Shown here: positions 22,399 through 29,896 of the stretch, in pieces
Layout: each line of letters starts with the position of its first letter
How positions within the stretch are numbered: the first letter of the stretch is position 1
DNA from: Deltaproteobacteria bacterium
GTDB lineage: Bacteria > Desulfobacterota > Binatia > UBA9968
Length of the DNA: 33,327 nt
Reading direction: 5' to 3'
Assembly (NCBI GenBank): GCA_016193465.1
Contig: JACPSE010000215.1
Span: forward strand, 1-33,327
The notes under the pieces: model-generated
The model's database searches: none
Told to the model about the DNA's origin: nothing
The model's input: the letters and a program-made list of their open reading frames with translations, nothing else
Made by a program: the position numbers and the translations under genes

Positions 22399-23754
22399 AT
22401 GAGATATCAAAGCATGGGGGAGCTTAAAAAAAGCCTTGAGGGCGTTGTTGATATAAACGGCAAGGTGGGTGTTGTTGACCAAGAGAAGCTCCGCGGCCAG
22501 GCGATCGATCGGCTGGTTTTCAACGGGGTCTTTCATGAAAACGCCGAGATCAAACAGGCCGCCCGGGATATCGTGCGGCAGAGCGCTAAGACGCTGGGCA
22601 TCCGCCCCGCCTCTATTCTTCCTCTCTATGAAGCGAGGGGCCGGGGGGATTGCGGTGGGTTCACGGTTCCGGCGATCAATATCCGGGGGCTCACCTACGA
22701 TATGGCCCGTGCGGTCTTTCGGGCCGCGCTGCGTAACCGGGTGGGCGCGGCGATCTTTGAGATCGCCCGGTCGGAGATAGGCTATACCTATCAAAGACCG
22801 GCGGAGTACGCCCACGCCGTCATGGCGGCAGCGATCAAGGAGGGCTTTGCCGGTCCCCTTTTCATTCAGGGCGATCATTTCCAGGCGAGCGCAAAAAGTT
22901 TCGCAAAAAATCGCCAGGGCGAAGTCCAGGCGCTTAAGGAGCTCATCAAAGAGGCGATTGAAGCGGAGTTTTTCAATATCGACATCGACAGCTCCACTCT
23001 GGTGGACCTGAGCAAGCCCACTGTGCGGGCCCAGCAACAGGACAATTGCGAGGTGGCCGCGGAATTAACCGCCTTCCTGCGCCCTCTCGAGCCCAAGGGG
23101 GTCTCTATCTCCGTAGGCGGGGAGATCGGCGAGGTGGGGAAAAAAAACAGCACCGTGGAGGAGCTGGAGGCCTTTATGGAGGGATACCGCGAGGAGCTGG
23201 ACAAAAGGGACAAGAGATCAAAGGGCATTAGCAAAATTAGCGTCCAGACCGGCACAACGCACGGCGGCGTTCCCTTGCCCGACGGGACGATCGCCCGCGT
23301 AAAGCTCGATTTCGATACCTTGGGCAGGCTCTCCCAGGTGGCGCGCGAAAAATACGGCCTGGCCGGGGCTGTGCAGCACGGCGCCTCCACTCTGCCTGAA
23401 GAGGCATTCGACCACTTTCCCCGCCGGGAATGCGCCGAGATTCACCTGGCGACCGGCTTCCAGAACATGCTCTATGATGACCCCGGTTTTCCTGGGGAAG
23501 CGAAGAAGGAGATTTACGAATACTTGCGCAAGGAATGCGCGGCAGAGAAGCAAGAGGGTGAGACGGACGAGCAGTTTATTTATAAGACGCGCAAGAAAGG
23601 GTTCGGCGCCCTCAAGGAGAAGTTCTGGAGTTTGCCCGAGGAGTTCCGCCGGGAGATCGGCGGAAAACTTGAAGAGCGCTTTGAATTCCTGTTTAAAAAG
23701 TTAAACGTGGTAAATACCGTCTCCTTGGTCCGGGAGAAGGTGCCGCTTGATTGA
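22399..23754 (+). CDS. Class II fructose-bisphosphate aldolase family protein
   Basis: GGAGG eight bases upstream sets the start at the ATG 22399. The 451-residue product has a class II aldolase TIM barrel with metal-binding and phosphate-binding motifs: QGDHFQ (about 157-162), FFNIDIDSS, VGGEIGEVG (about 239-247), TGTTHGG and VQHGAST (about 324-330). It is much longer than E. coli FbaA (359); a long N-terminal segment (to about 80) and a charged C-terminal helical region (about 370-451) are added. It could act as fructose-bisphosphate or a related ketose aldolase. No glycolytic genes are adjacent. Confidence 0.8.
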   Translation: MRYQSMGELKKSLEGVVDINGKVGVVDQEKLRGQAIDRLVFNGVFHENAEIKQAARDIVRQSAKTLGIRPASILPLYEARGRGDCGGFTVPAINIRGLTYDMARAVFRAALRNRVGAAIFEIARSEIGYTYQRPAEYAHAVMAAAIKEGFAGPLFIQGDHFQASAKSFAKNRQGEVQALKELIKEAIEAEFFNIDIDSSTLVDLSKPTVRAQQQDNCEVAAELTAFLRPLEPKGVSISVGGEIGEVGKKNSTVEELEAFMEGYREELDKRDKRSKGISKISVQTGTTHGGVPLPDGTIARVKLDFDTLGRLSQVAREKYGLAGAVQHGASTLPEEAFDHFPRRECAEIHLATGFQNMLYDDPGFPGEAKKEIYEYLRKECAAEKQEGETDEQFIYKTRKKGFGALKEKFWSLPEEFRREIGGKLEERFEFLFKKLNVVNTVSLVREKVPLD

Positions 23755-23848
23755 AGGGGACCGCAGGTCGCCTGAGCGGTCAATCTCCTATCATTCAACA
23801 AGCCTTTAAGTGTGGCGCGAAGATGATGAGGCCTGAGAAGGGAAGGCA

Positions 23849-24544
23849 ATGATATACCTCTACGCCGTTATAGCCGGATCCTCCGACCTTCTATCTGGAT
23901 GGCTGGCCCTCCGAGAGCGGGCCAACAGAATCCAGCCCCGATACGTCATCGCATTTGCAGCCGGCGTCCTCCTGGCCGTGACTTTTTTCGACATCCTCCC
24001 CGAGGCTGATTTGAAATCGGACGCCGTCTTCCTGACCCTGGGCTTTGTGACGTTCTATGTCTTCGAGAAGGTGATGATGATTCACGCCTGCGGAGAGACC
24101 GAGTGCGAAACGCACCGCATCGGTCCTATCGCGGTGCTGGGCATGGCCCTCGACAATGTTGTGGATGGGCTTGGCATTGCAGTGGGCTACCGTATCGATC
24201 CGCTTCTCGGTCTGGCTATCACGCTTGCCGTGGTCTTCCATGAGATTCCCCAAGGGATGACTTCAGCGCTTATCATGCGTGACGCCCATTGGAGCCATCC
24301 TAAGACACTCCTTGCCCTCGGGCTCGCTGGCTTGCTCTATCCCGTGGGCGCGCTCCTTGCCGGCTTTATCCCCCTGGAGTTTCAGCAGAAAATGCTCGCC
24401 TTTATTGCGGGCGACTTCATTTACATCGGGGCCGGAGATCTACTGCCTGAGGCGCATCGAAGGTTCAATTGGAAAGTGATTCTGTCGGTGATCGTGGGGA
24501 TGGCGTTTATGCTCACCCTTAAGCTTCTGGTCCCGATCGTCTAG
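23849..24544 (+). CDS. ZIP-family metal transporter
   Basis: The 231-residue protein has about seven or eight hydrophobic segments and the two metal-site helices of ZIP proteins: DNVVDG (about 101-106) and HEIPQG (about 131-136), matching the HNxxEG and HExPhE/G patterns with substitutions typical of some bacterial members. These carry Zn(II), Fe(II) or other divalent metals into the cytosol. A short cytosolic loop HACGETECETH may sense or bind metal. A preceding GAGAAGGGAAGG run supplies the Shine-Dalgarno. It stands alone, followed by a strong hairpin at 24555. Confidence 0.87.
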   Translation: MIYLYAVIAGSSDLLSGWLALRERANRIQPRYVIAFAAGVLLAVTFFDILPEADLKSDAVFLTLGFVTFYVFEKVMMIHACGETECETHRIGPIAVLGMALDNVVDGLGIAVGYRIDPLLGLAITLAVVFHEIPQGMTSALIMRDAHWSHPKTLLALGLAGLLYPVGALLAGFIPLEFQQKMLAFIAGDFIYIGAGDLLPEAHRRFNWKVILSVIVGMAFMLTLKLLVPIV

Positions 24545-24554
24545 ATAGTAGTCA

Positions 24555-24593
24555 AGGGGGTCAGGAACTCTAAAGAAAAGTTCCTGACCCCCT
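24555..24593. repeat. REP-like perfect 15-bp hairpin
   Basis: AGGGGGTCAGGAACT and AGTTCCTGACCCCCT are perfect complements around a 9-base loop. No T run follows, so a factor-independent terminator is unlikely. GGGGTCAGGAAC-type palindromes are familiar as dispersed REP elements mobilised by Y1 (RAYT) transposases; no such transposase is in the window. Only one copy is seen here. Confidence 0.7.
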
Positions 24594-24604
24594 CTGGGAG
24601 TACA

Positions 24605-25771
24605 GTGGTCAAGAGCGGTCTCGAAGTATTACTGGAGGAACGCCCCTCGCGCCTGAAGGGCGCTCGCATAGCTCTGATCGCTAATCCCGCTTCTGTTGAT
24701 TCGCGCCTGAATCATTCCATCGACCTACTTTATGCCCGGAAAGATTTTCAGTTGATGCTGATCCTTGGCCCCGAGCACGGGGCGCGAGGGGAAGCCCAGG
24801 ACCAGATTGAGATGGGGGACTCGGCAGACGAGGCAACCGGGCTTCCGGTTTATAGCCTTTACGGAAAATCCTTGATTCCCACCCCCGAGATGATCCGCGA
24901 TGCCGATACATTGGTTTTTGATCTTCAAGATATCGGCAGCCGCTACTATACCTATATCTACACGATGGCCTACGCTATGCAGGCCTCAGCCCGGGATGGG
25001 AAGCGTATGGTGCTCCTCGACCGGCCCAATCCCATTAACGGCATTACCGTTCAGGGAAATGTCCTGGATCCTCGTTATGTCTCTTTTGTTGGCCTCTACC
25101 CGCTGGCTGTCCGGCACGGCATGACCGCAGGGGAGCTCGCGCTGCTGATGAACCAAGAGTTTCATATCGGATGCCGGTTGGAGGTCGTTCGGATGCGGGG
25201 CTGGCGGCGTTCCATGTGGTTTGACCGGACAGGCCTTCCGTGGGTAAACCCATCGCCCAATATGCCCACGCTGGAGAGCGCGACCGTCTATCCAGGCGGT
25301 TGCCTTATAGAGGGGACTAATCTCTCGGAAGGGAGGGGCACGACCCGCCCTTTTGAGTTTATCGGCGCTCCGTACATCAAGCCGCGACCGCTCGTTGACG
25401 AGCTGGAGAAGGAAAGGCTCAGCGGCGCGCGCTTCCGCCCGCTCTACTTTCAGCCGGTCTTCAACAAGTGGGCGGGAGAGCTCTGCGGCGGCATCCAAGT
25501 CCACGTGACCGAGCGGGCGGTTTTTGACCCGTTTCTGACCTATATCGCCGTGATCCGCGCAGCTTCACAGCTCCATCCGGACCGCTTCGAGTGGCGGAGT
25601 CCTCCTTATGAATACGAGCGCGAGAAACTCCCCATTGATATCCTCTGCGGCAATAGCCTGGTGCGGGAGCAAATAGAGACAGGACGATCCCTCAAAGAAA
25701 TCAAAATGTCCTGGCAGAAGGATCTCGGCGGTTTCAAAAAGCTCCGCCGAAAGTACCTGATATACGGGTGA
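24605..25771 (+). CDS. namZ: DUF1343 protein, NamZ-like exo-beta-N-acetylmuramidase
   Basis: The 388-residue protein is full-length DUF1343 (PF07075): GLEVLLEE, IALIANPASVDSRLNHSID, ILGPEHGARGEAQDQIEMGD, VFDLQDIGSRYYTYIYTM, LDRPNPING and WVNPSPNMPTLESATVYPG. The family includes NamZ, which removes MurNAc from the non-reducing end of peptidoglycan fragments. The start is a GTG with GGGAG a few bases upstream, and no signal peptide is seen, so it may act in the cytosol or the start may be wrong. MurU-like and AmgK-like genes 2 kb downstream on the other strand would use the MurNAc released. Confidence 0.85.
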   Translation: MVKSGLEVLLEERPSRLKGARIALIANPASVDSRLNHSIDLLYARKDFQLMLILGPEHGARGEAQDQIEMGDSADEATGLPVYSLYGKSLIPTPEMIRDADTLVFDLQDIGSRYYTYIYTMAYAMQASARDGKRMVLLDRPNPINGITVQGNVLDPRYVSFVGLYPLAVRHGMTAGELALLMNQEFHIGCRLEVVRMRGWRRSMWFDRTGLPWVNPSPNMPTLESATVYPGGCLIEGTNLSEGRGTTRPFEFIGAPYIKPRPLVDELEKERLSGARFRPLYFQPVFNKWAGELCGGIQVHVTERAVFDPFLTYIAVIRAASQLHPDRFEWRSPPYEYEREKLPIDILCGNSLVREQIETGRSLKEIKMSWQKDLGGFKKLRRKYLIYG

Positions 25772-25795
25772 TTCAGTCCGCTATCGTCCAACTCC

Positions 25796-25824
25796 TTGAT
25801 TGTAACTACAATTAGGACTACACT
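25796..25824 (+). promoter_or_regulatory. Promoter of the toxin-antitoxin operon, probably leaderless
   Basis: TTGATT and TACACT are 17 bases apart, and the -10 box ends six bases before the GTG start of the toxin. Transcription would begin at or next to the start codon, in line with the lack of a Shine-Dalgarno. Confidence 0.5.
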
Positions 25825-25830
25825 GTCTCC

Positions 25831-26124
25831 GTGTACGAAGTTGTCCTCTCGCCCGCGGCCCTCAGGCATTTTAAGCGACTGCCGGCCTCAGCGCGAAGTT
25901 TGCTCAAGAAGGCAATGGGTGAGCGGCTCGGCAGAGAAGATCCCACGCAGGAGGATCAAAACCGTTTTCGTATGAAGAGGGTCTCGCCCCATGCCGATTT
26001 TGAGCTAAGAGTCGAAGCCTGGAGGGTTTTCTATAGAGTGCAGGAGGCCCGGGTCATTGTCGAGCTTATCGGCAGGAAGAAAGGCAGTGTATTACTGATT
26101 GAAGGAAAGGAGTTTAAGCTATGA
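25831..26124 (+). CDS. RelE/ParE-superfamily toxin
   Basis: The 97-residue protein has the RelE/ParE fold pattern: YEVVLSPAALRHFKRLP (strand and first helix), SARSLLKKAMGERL, and the C-terminal strands FELRVEAWRVFYRVQEARVIVELIGRKKG. RelE-type members cleave mRNA on the ribosome, while ParE-type members poison gyrase; the FELRVEAWRVFYRV core, ending with a basic RKKG, fits the RelE side better. It starts with GTG and overlaps the antitoxin by four bases. The toxin-first order is the reverse of classical relBE and like higBA. Confidence 0.85.
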   Translation: MYEVVLSPAALRHFKRLPASARSLLKKAMGERLGREDPTQEDQNRFRMKRVSPHADFELRVEAWRVFYRVQEARVIVELIGRKKGSVLLIEGKEFKL

Positions 26125-26369
26125 AGATTGAGAGTCTTCGTGAGGTGAAGGCCAAGTTGAGCAAGATCGTGCGAGATTTGCCCTCAGACAGATCCGTGGT
26201 GATTACCAAAAACGGACGGCCATGCGCTGTGCTTTTCCCGGTAACAAAGGAAACGGATTTGGAAAGCCTGCTGCTTGCACAAAATAAAGATTTTTGGCGC
26301 ATGTTCGACCGCGCCCACAAGGAAGGAGAAAAAAAGGGATTCACGAGGCTGGACGAAGTGCCAGACTGA
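26121..26369 (+). CDS. Phd/YefM-family antitoxin
   Basis: The 82-residue product starts with SLREVKAKLSKIVRDL and the beta-hairpin VVITKNGRPCAVLFPV, the DNA-binding N-terminal domain of the Phd/YefM family. The C-terminal half (LLLAQNKDFWRMFDRAHKEG) would be the toxin-neutralising helix. GGAAAGGAG lies upstream in the end of the toxin gene. Its start overlaps the toxin stop (ATGA), supporting coupled synthesis and repression of the operon by the complex. Confidence 0.85.
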   Translation: MKIESLREVKAKLSKIVRDLPSDRSVVITKNGRPCAVLFPVTKETDLESLLLAQNKDFWRMFDRAHKEGEKKGFTRLDEVPD

Positions 26370-26498
26370 TACCCGACTCCCAGCTATCGTCTCTTGTCTG
26401 TTTTGCGATTTTGCCCTATTTTACACCCAACCAAGTTCGGCTGGGTCTCCTCATGTAGTCAAATGTGGGGAAACTCTCTTCGGATAGTTGATAGTAAC

Positions 26499-26687
26499 AT
26501 GCCAGAAGATAATCTCGAAGGATTCAAGGCTCGATTAGGCGCAGCAATTCAGCAGGAGATTGGTGCAACTCCTGTTGATGTCCTCATTCTTGGACCTAGC
26601 ATTGAGAAGAACAATCGGCGAAGCTCCGCTATCCTTTGCAGGAAATTAGGAAGGAGTCTTATCACGCAACCCATCGCCCGGAATTAG
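26499..26687 (+). CDS. Short hypothetical protein, possibly a gene remnant
   Basis: This 62-codon frame begins at the ATG 26499 with no good Shine-Dalgarno. It has a plausible helix (EDNLEGFKARLGAAIQQEIG), a hydrophobic strand (VDVLILGPSIE) and a basic helix. The strand-loop-helix start resembles the first unit of a nucleotide-binding domain but stops abruptly 35 bases before the ATPase element at 26723. It could be the 5' remnant of a longer gene disrupted when the element arrived, or a chance frame. No family was recognised. The interval 26370-26498 shows nothing else supportable. Confidence 0.3.
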   Translation: MPEDNLEGFKARLGAAIQQEIGATPVDVLILGPSIEKNNRRSSAILCRKLGRSLITQPIARN

Positions 26688-26688
26688 C

Positions 26689-26717
26689 TTTACTGGCCGG
26701 GGGGACTGTGGTATTAC
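26689..26717 (+). promoter_or_regulatory. Candidate promoter overlapping the left palindrome of the ATPase gene
   Basis: TTTACT and TATTAC are 17 bases apart, each matching four of six consensus bases. The -10 box runs into the TTACGCAA palindrome, so a protein bound there would block transcription. Confidence 0.3.
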
Positions 26718-26745
26718 GCAAATTGCGTAACGCAACTTGCGTAAT
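26714..26745. repeat. Left palindrome cluster (TTACGCAA/TTGCGTAA half-sites)
   Basis: Four half-sites in 32 bases: TTACGCAA (26714), TTGCGTAA (26723), ACGCAA (26730) and TTGCGTAAT (26737). The last base adjoins the ATG of the ATPase gene. Confidence 0.85.
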
Positions 26746-27921
26746 ATGAAAAACCCCTTTGAATACGGTGGCGTGGTCAGCGGAGAGGCCTTCTGCAATC
26801 GGGAGAAGGAAGTCACCGATCTGCTGCGGGCCATAGAGAACAACGAGAAGCTATTCGTGTTCTCCGAGCGGCGCTACGGTAAGACCTCGCTGATCCGGAC
26901 AGCGCTTGGCAAGCTACCGAAGAAGGGTGGCGTCTGCTCCTATGTGGATTTGTGGCCGACCGACAGCGAAGCCACGTTCGTCACCGCTATGGCCAAGGCA
27001 ATTACCGAGTCCACGAGCACTTCCGTGGACAAGGTGCTGGAGACGGCGAAGAGGTTCTTCGGCAGTCTCGCTCCCAGCGTGACGATGGACGAGGAAGGCA
27101 AGCCGGTGCTCACGTTCGGAATCAGCAACCGTGACAAACTCGGGCCGGCGTTAGATGAAGTGCTGGAAACCCCGGCCAAGATTGCGGCGAAGGGCAAGCT
27201 GAGCGTAGTGGTGGTGTTCGACGAGTTTCAGCAGATCCTCGAATACGGCAACGACCAGGTGGAACGGAAGCTCAGGAGCGTGATCCAAAATCATCGCCAT
27301 GTGAGCTATATCTTTCTCGGCAGCCGTAAGCATCTGATCCAGAAGATGTTTATGGATCGCTCCCGTCCTCTCTACCGGGCGGGTGGCCATTATCCGCTTG
27401 GACCGATCGCCGAGGAGCACTGGCAGCCGTTCATCCGCAAACGGTTCACCGACGCCGACAAGGTCATTAGTAAGGAACGCATCCATGACGTGTGCGAACT
27501 GACACACGGGCATCCGTTCTATACCCAGCACCTCTGTCATGTGCTCTGGGAACTGTGTGAGCCCAAGGCCGAGGTGAACGAGAAGATGATCCAGAGTGCC
27601 GTGCGGGTGTTGCTGGAGCGTGAGAACTATGCCTACACCACGCTGTGGGAGTCGCTGACCATTCCGCAGAAGCGGTTCTTAAACGGACTGGCCGGTGAGT
27701 CGGCTGGCGTGAAGGTCTTTGCCGGTGAGTTTGTGCGGCGGTATGGACTCGGCTCAGCCTCGAACGTGCAACGTGCGGTGGATGGTTTGTTGGAGAGGGA
27801 CATCATTGATCGAGACAATGGCTCGTTCCTCATCACCGACCGCTTCTTCCGTCTCTGGATTCAGGCAGCGCAAGTGATTTGACGTTACCAGCCTGTCGAT
27901 GACGCAGTTTGCGTTACGCAA
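26723..27921 (+). mobile_element. Putative 1.2-kb mobile cassette: ATPase gene bounded by 23-bp inverted repeats
   Basis: The left end (26723-26745) starts TTGCGTAACGCAA and continues CTTGCGTAAT directly into the ATG. The right end (27899-27921), read inward, starts TTGCGTAACGCAA and continues ACTGCGTCAT. They match at 20 of 23 positions in inverted orientation. Each end contains the palindrome TTGCGT-N-ACGCAA. An extra TTACGCAA half-site lies outside the left end. No transposase and no obvious target-site duplication are visible. Confidence 0.5.
26746..27882 (+). CDS. AAA/STAND-type ATPase with C-terminal winged helix (archaeal ATPase family-like)
   Basis: The 378-residue protein has the layout of PF01637-type ATPases: a FCNREKEV box at 16-23, a Walker A variant SERRYGKTSLI (40-50, first Gly replaced by Ser), Walker B LSVVVVFDEFQQI (D159-E160), a sensor-like SYIFLGSRKH, then helices with HPFYTQHLCH, and a C-terminal winged helix (SASNVQRAVDGLLERDIIDRDNG). 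No transmembrane part or effector domain is seen. The ATG directly follows a palindromic repeat and has no Shine-Dalgarno; a TTG three codons earlier lies inside the repeat. The winged helix could bind the flanking TTGCGTNACGCAA sites. The function is unknown. Confidence 0.8.
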   Translation: MKNPFEYGGVVSGEAFCNREKEVTDLLRAIENNEKLFVFSERRYGKTSLIRTALGKLPKKGGVCSYVDLWPTDSEATFVTAMAKAITESTSTSVDKVLETAKRFFGSLAPSVTMDEEGKPVLTFGISNRDKLGPALDEVLETPAKIAAKGKLSVVVVFDEFQQILEYGNDQVERKLRSVIQNHRHVSYIFLGSRKHLIQKMFMDRSRPLYRAGGHYPLGPIAEEHWQPFIRKRFTDADKVISKERIHDVCELTHGHPFYTQHLCHVLWELCEPKAEVNEKMIQSAVRVLLERENYAYTTLWESLTIPQKRFLNGLAGESAGVKVFAGEFVRRYGLGSASNVQRAVDGLLERDIIDRDNGSFLITDRFFRLWIQAAQVI

Positions 27922-27922
27922 A
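27899..27922. repeat. Right inverted repeat of the ATPase cassette
   Basis: It contains the perfect palindrome TTTGCGTTACGCAAA (27908-27922) plus ATGACGCAGT on its left, matching the left end in reverse orientation. It lies 16 bases after the ATPase stop. Confidence 0.85.
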
Positions 27923-27936
27923 TAGTGCACTACTTT

Positions 27937-28698
27937 TTATTTCAGATAGTGCAGCCGGACCTCGCCCCGCTTTAGCCGCTCTTCCGCCTCCTTGATCCTT
28001 TCCAACGTCCCTGTATCCTGCCAGTATCCGAAGAAGGGAAAACCGTAGAGACGGGCTCCCTGAGTCAGCATTCTAGGATAGGTGACTTTGGTGATGCCGA
28101 ACTTGGAAGAAGCTCCGGTCGATTCCATGTAATCGAAAACCTTAGGATCCAGGATTTGGACACCAGTGAACATGAATTTTGTCAGACCTACAGCCGACTC
28201 GCTTTCTGGGGCTTTGTGGCCCAGAAATCTCTGGATTCTTAGGTTCCCCGAGGTTTCAATAGGCCCGTACAAATCTGCCTGCGGATCTGGCCTCAAGACG
28301 AGAGTTGCCGTTGCCCCACGTTTTTGATGGCTCTCGATCACTTCGGCCAGGGGGAGGTCGATGATCACATCGCTGTTTATGACAATGAAGGTCTCATGCC
28401 CCAAGAAAGATCTGGCGCGCAAAAGTCCGCCGCCGGTGTCGAGCAGCTCTTTCTCTTCCGAATAGGTAATTCTTAGTCCCAGCTTTTTTCCGTCTTGCAG
28501 GAGCGCTTGGATCTTCTCTCCAAGATGATGCACATTGATGATGATCTCTGTGATCCCGTAATGTCTAAGAAGCAGGAGCGGGTATTCGATCATAGGGCGG
28601 CCGGCTACAGGGATAAGCGCCTTGGGAATCTTCTCGGTCAGGGGTCGGAGCCGTTCTCCATAACCAGCGGCAAAGACCATCGCCTTCATCTTACTCAT
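27937..28698 (-). CDS. murU: MurU-like sugar-1-phosphate nucleotidyltransferase
   Basis: The 253-residue protein is a compact nucleotidyltransferase: FAAGYGERLRPLTEKIPKAL (9-28, NTP-binding loop), PMIEYPLLLLRHYGITEIIINVHHL, LLDTGGGLLRARSFLG, VINSDVIIDL (metal Asp) and YGFPFFGYWQDTGTLERI near the end. Size, lack of an acyltransferase domain and the AmgK-like gene just upstream make MurU (MurNAc-1-phosphate uridylyltransferase) the best guess; mannose-1-phosphate guanylyltransferase or glucose-1-phosphate thymidylyltransferase remain possible. Its ATG adjoins a CTCGTGN repeat, so it has no normal Shine-Dalgarno; an ATG three codons in is an alternative. Confidence 0.83.
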   Translation of the reverse strand: MSKMKAMVFAAGYGERLRPLTEKIPKALIPVAGRPMIEYPLLLLRHYGITEIIINVHHLGEKIQALLQDGKKLGLRITYSEEKELLDTGGGLLRARSFLGHETFIVINSDVIIDLPLAEVIESHQKRGATATLVLRPDPQADLYGPIETSGNLRIQRFLGHKAPESESAVGLTKFMFTGVQILDPKVFDYMESTGASSKFGITKVTYPRMLTQGARLYGFPFFGYWQDTGTLERIKEAEERLKRGEVRLHYLK

Positions 28699-28758
28699 CG
28701 TGCTCGTGCTCGGTTATCGTGCTCGTTGACGAACACGAGCCACGAACACGAGCACGTT
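28699..28758. repeat. CTCGTGN-type inverted repeat, locus 4
   Basis: Forward units (CGTGCTCGTGCTCGG) meet reverse units (ACGAACACGAGCCACGAAC) near 28730. It fills the gap between the kinase and nucleotidyltransferase genes and forms the untranslated leader of the latter. Confidence 0.82.
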
Positions 28759-28765
28759 TTTCCCC

Positions 28766-29842
28766 TCATCTCATTTCCTCAAAGTGCGCGGCTAGGAGCG
28801 GCACGAGCCGCTCTGTTTGAGGCAGTCTTAGCAGGTTGCGCTTGAGCCGCTTGAGAGTTGGCGGCAGGTATTTTTTGTAGCCCGGTTTTCCTTTGACCAG
28901 GTCCAGATAGTGAAAACGACCGACGACTTTGAAGTCCCTCTGCAGGGCAGAGAGGAGATAGAGCTCAAAAAATTCATCCTTGGTTACTTTCTTCTCTCCC
29001 ATCTCCCCACGCTTCTTCAGATAGTAATCCAGTAGGGAGTCCTCCATATCGGGCCGGATAACGCGATCGGTTTCACGGTCATTTAGAAGAGAGGCCAGGT
29101 CGTATTGGGGCGGCGCCAGGAGGGCATCCTGAAAGTCAATGACAGCGATCTCCTCATCTGAGACCATCAGGTTCCAGCTATGGTAGTCTCTGTGGTTGAG
29201 ACAGGGAGGTTGGCTGTTCAGCCGGCGAGAGATCTCCTCAAAACTCTGCACCAATAGCTCTTTTTCTCTCGAGCTGATTGTGCCGCCCGGCCTTTTTTCC
29301 AGGCCGTACTCAATGAAGTGGCTAAACTCCCACATGTAAAGGCGGAAATCGAAGCGCTGCTCAAAAGCGATGCAGGAGTTGTCTCTTGCTTTTGTGCCGC
29401 CGATTTGGATCAAAAGAAGCTGGTCTATCGCCTTTTCATACCGCTGGATGACCTCAGAGGCGGAAAGGTCCTGCACGGTGTCCCAGAGAGAGCTGTCCCC
29501 TAGATCCTCCAAAAGAAGAATCCCCTCTTCGACCCAATGACCATAGAGCGCAGGAATGCGCACCCCGACTCGACCGAGGAAGCGGTGCAGATTGAGGAAA
29601 GGAAGCTCCTTGGGCGGCTCTTTGAAGATGGCTAGTTCCTCGGAGGAGAGAGGCAAGGAGCTCCCCACGAGCTCCATGACGATGACCGAGCGCGGAACGC
29701 GATGACCCTCCAATAGCGCCCGGTAGTAGCGGCGAGTTGAGGCGTCGCCCGCGAGGGGGGTGATCGAGCGGAGGCGAGCGCCGCTGCCAAAAGAGGCCTG
29801 GATTTTTTCCCCTACTAGTTCTTCGAGCGTTTTTTTTACCAC
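28766..29842 (-). CDS. amgK: AmgK-like aminoglycoside-phosphotransferase-fold sugar kinase
   Basis: The protein has 358 residues from the GTG at 29842 (AGAGAG just upstream). A longer frame reaches 30103 but would overlap the divergent gene and adds non-conserved residues. The fold is that of APH kinases: SITPLAGDASTRRYYRAL (nucleotide loop), LLLEDLGDSSLWD, the catalytic CLNHRDYHSWNLMV (about 212-225) and metal-binding VIDFQDALLAPPQYDLASLL (about 232-251). The HRDxHSxNL and DFQDAxxxPxxYDL signatures are those of AmgK, which phosphorylates MurNAc/GlcNAc at the anomeric carbon. It precedes the MurU-like gene on the same strand, as in known amgK-murU salvage operons. Confidence 0.85.
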   Translation of the reverse strand: MVKKTLEELVGEKIQASFGSGARLRSITPLAGDASTRRYYRALLEGHRVPRSVIVMELVGSSLPLSSEELAIFKEPPKELPFLNLHRFLGRVGVRIPALYGHWVEEGILLLEDLGDSSLWDTVQDLSASEVIQRYEKAIDQLLLIQIGGTKARDNSCIAFEQRFDFRLYMWEFSHFIEYGLEKRPGGTISSREKELLVQSFEEISRRLNSQPPCLNHRDYHSWNLMVSDEEIAVIDFQDALLAPPQYDLASLLNDRETDRVIRPDMEDSLLDYYLKKRGEMGEKKVTKDEFFELYLLSALQRDFKVVGRFHYLDLVKGKPGYKKYLPPTLKRLKRNLLRLPQTERLVPLLAAHFEEMR

Positions 29843-29896
29843 CGTCTCTCTCAGGCTTGTGTCTCTCTTTTCTCTCCGGTATATTACCTTTTCTGT

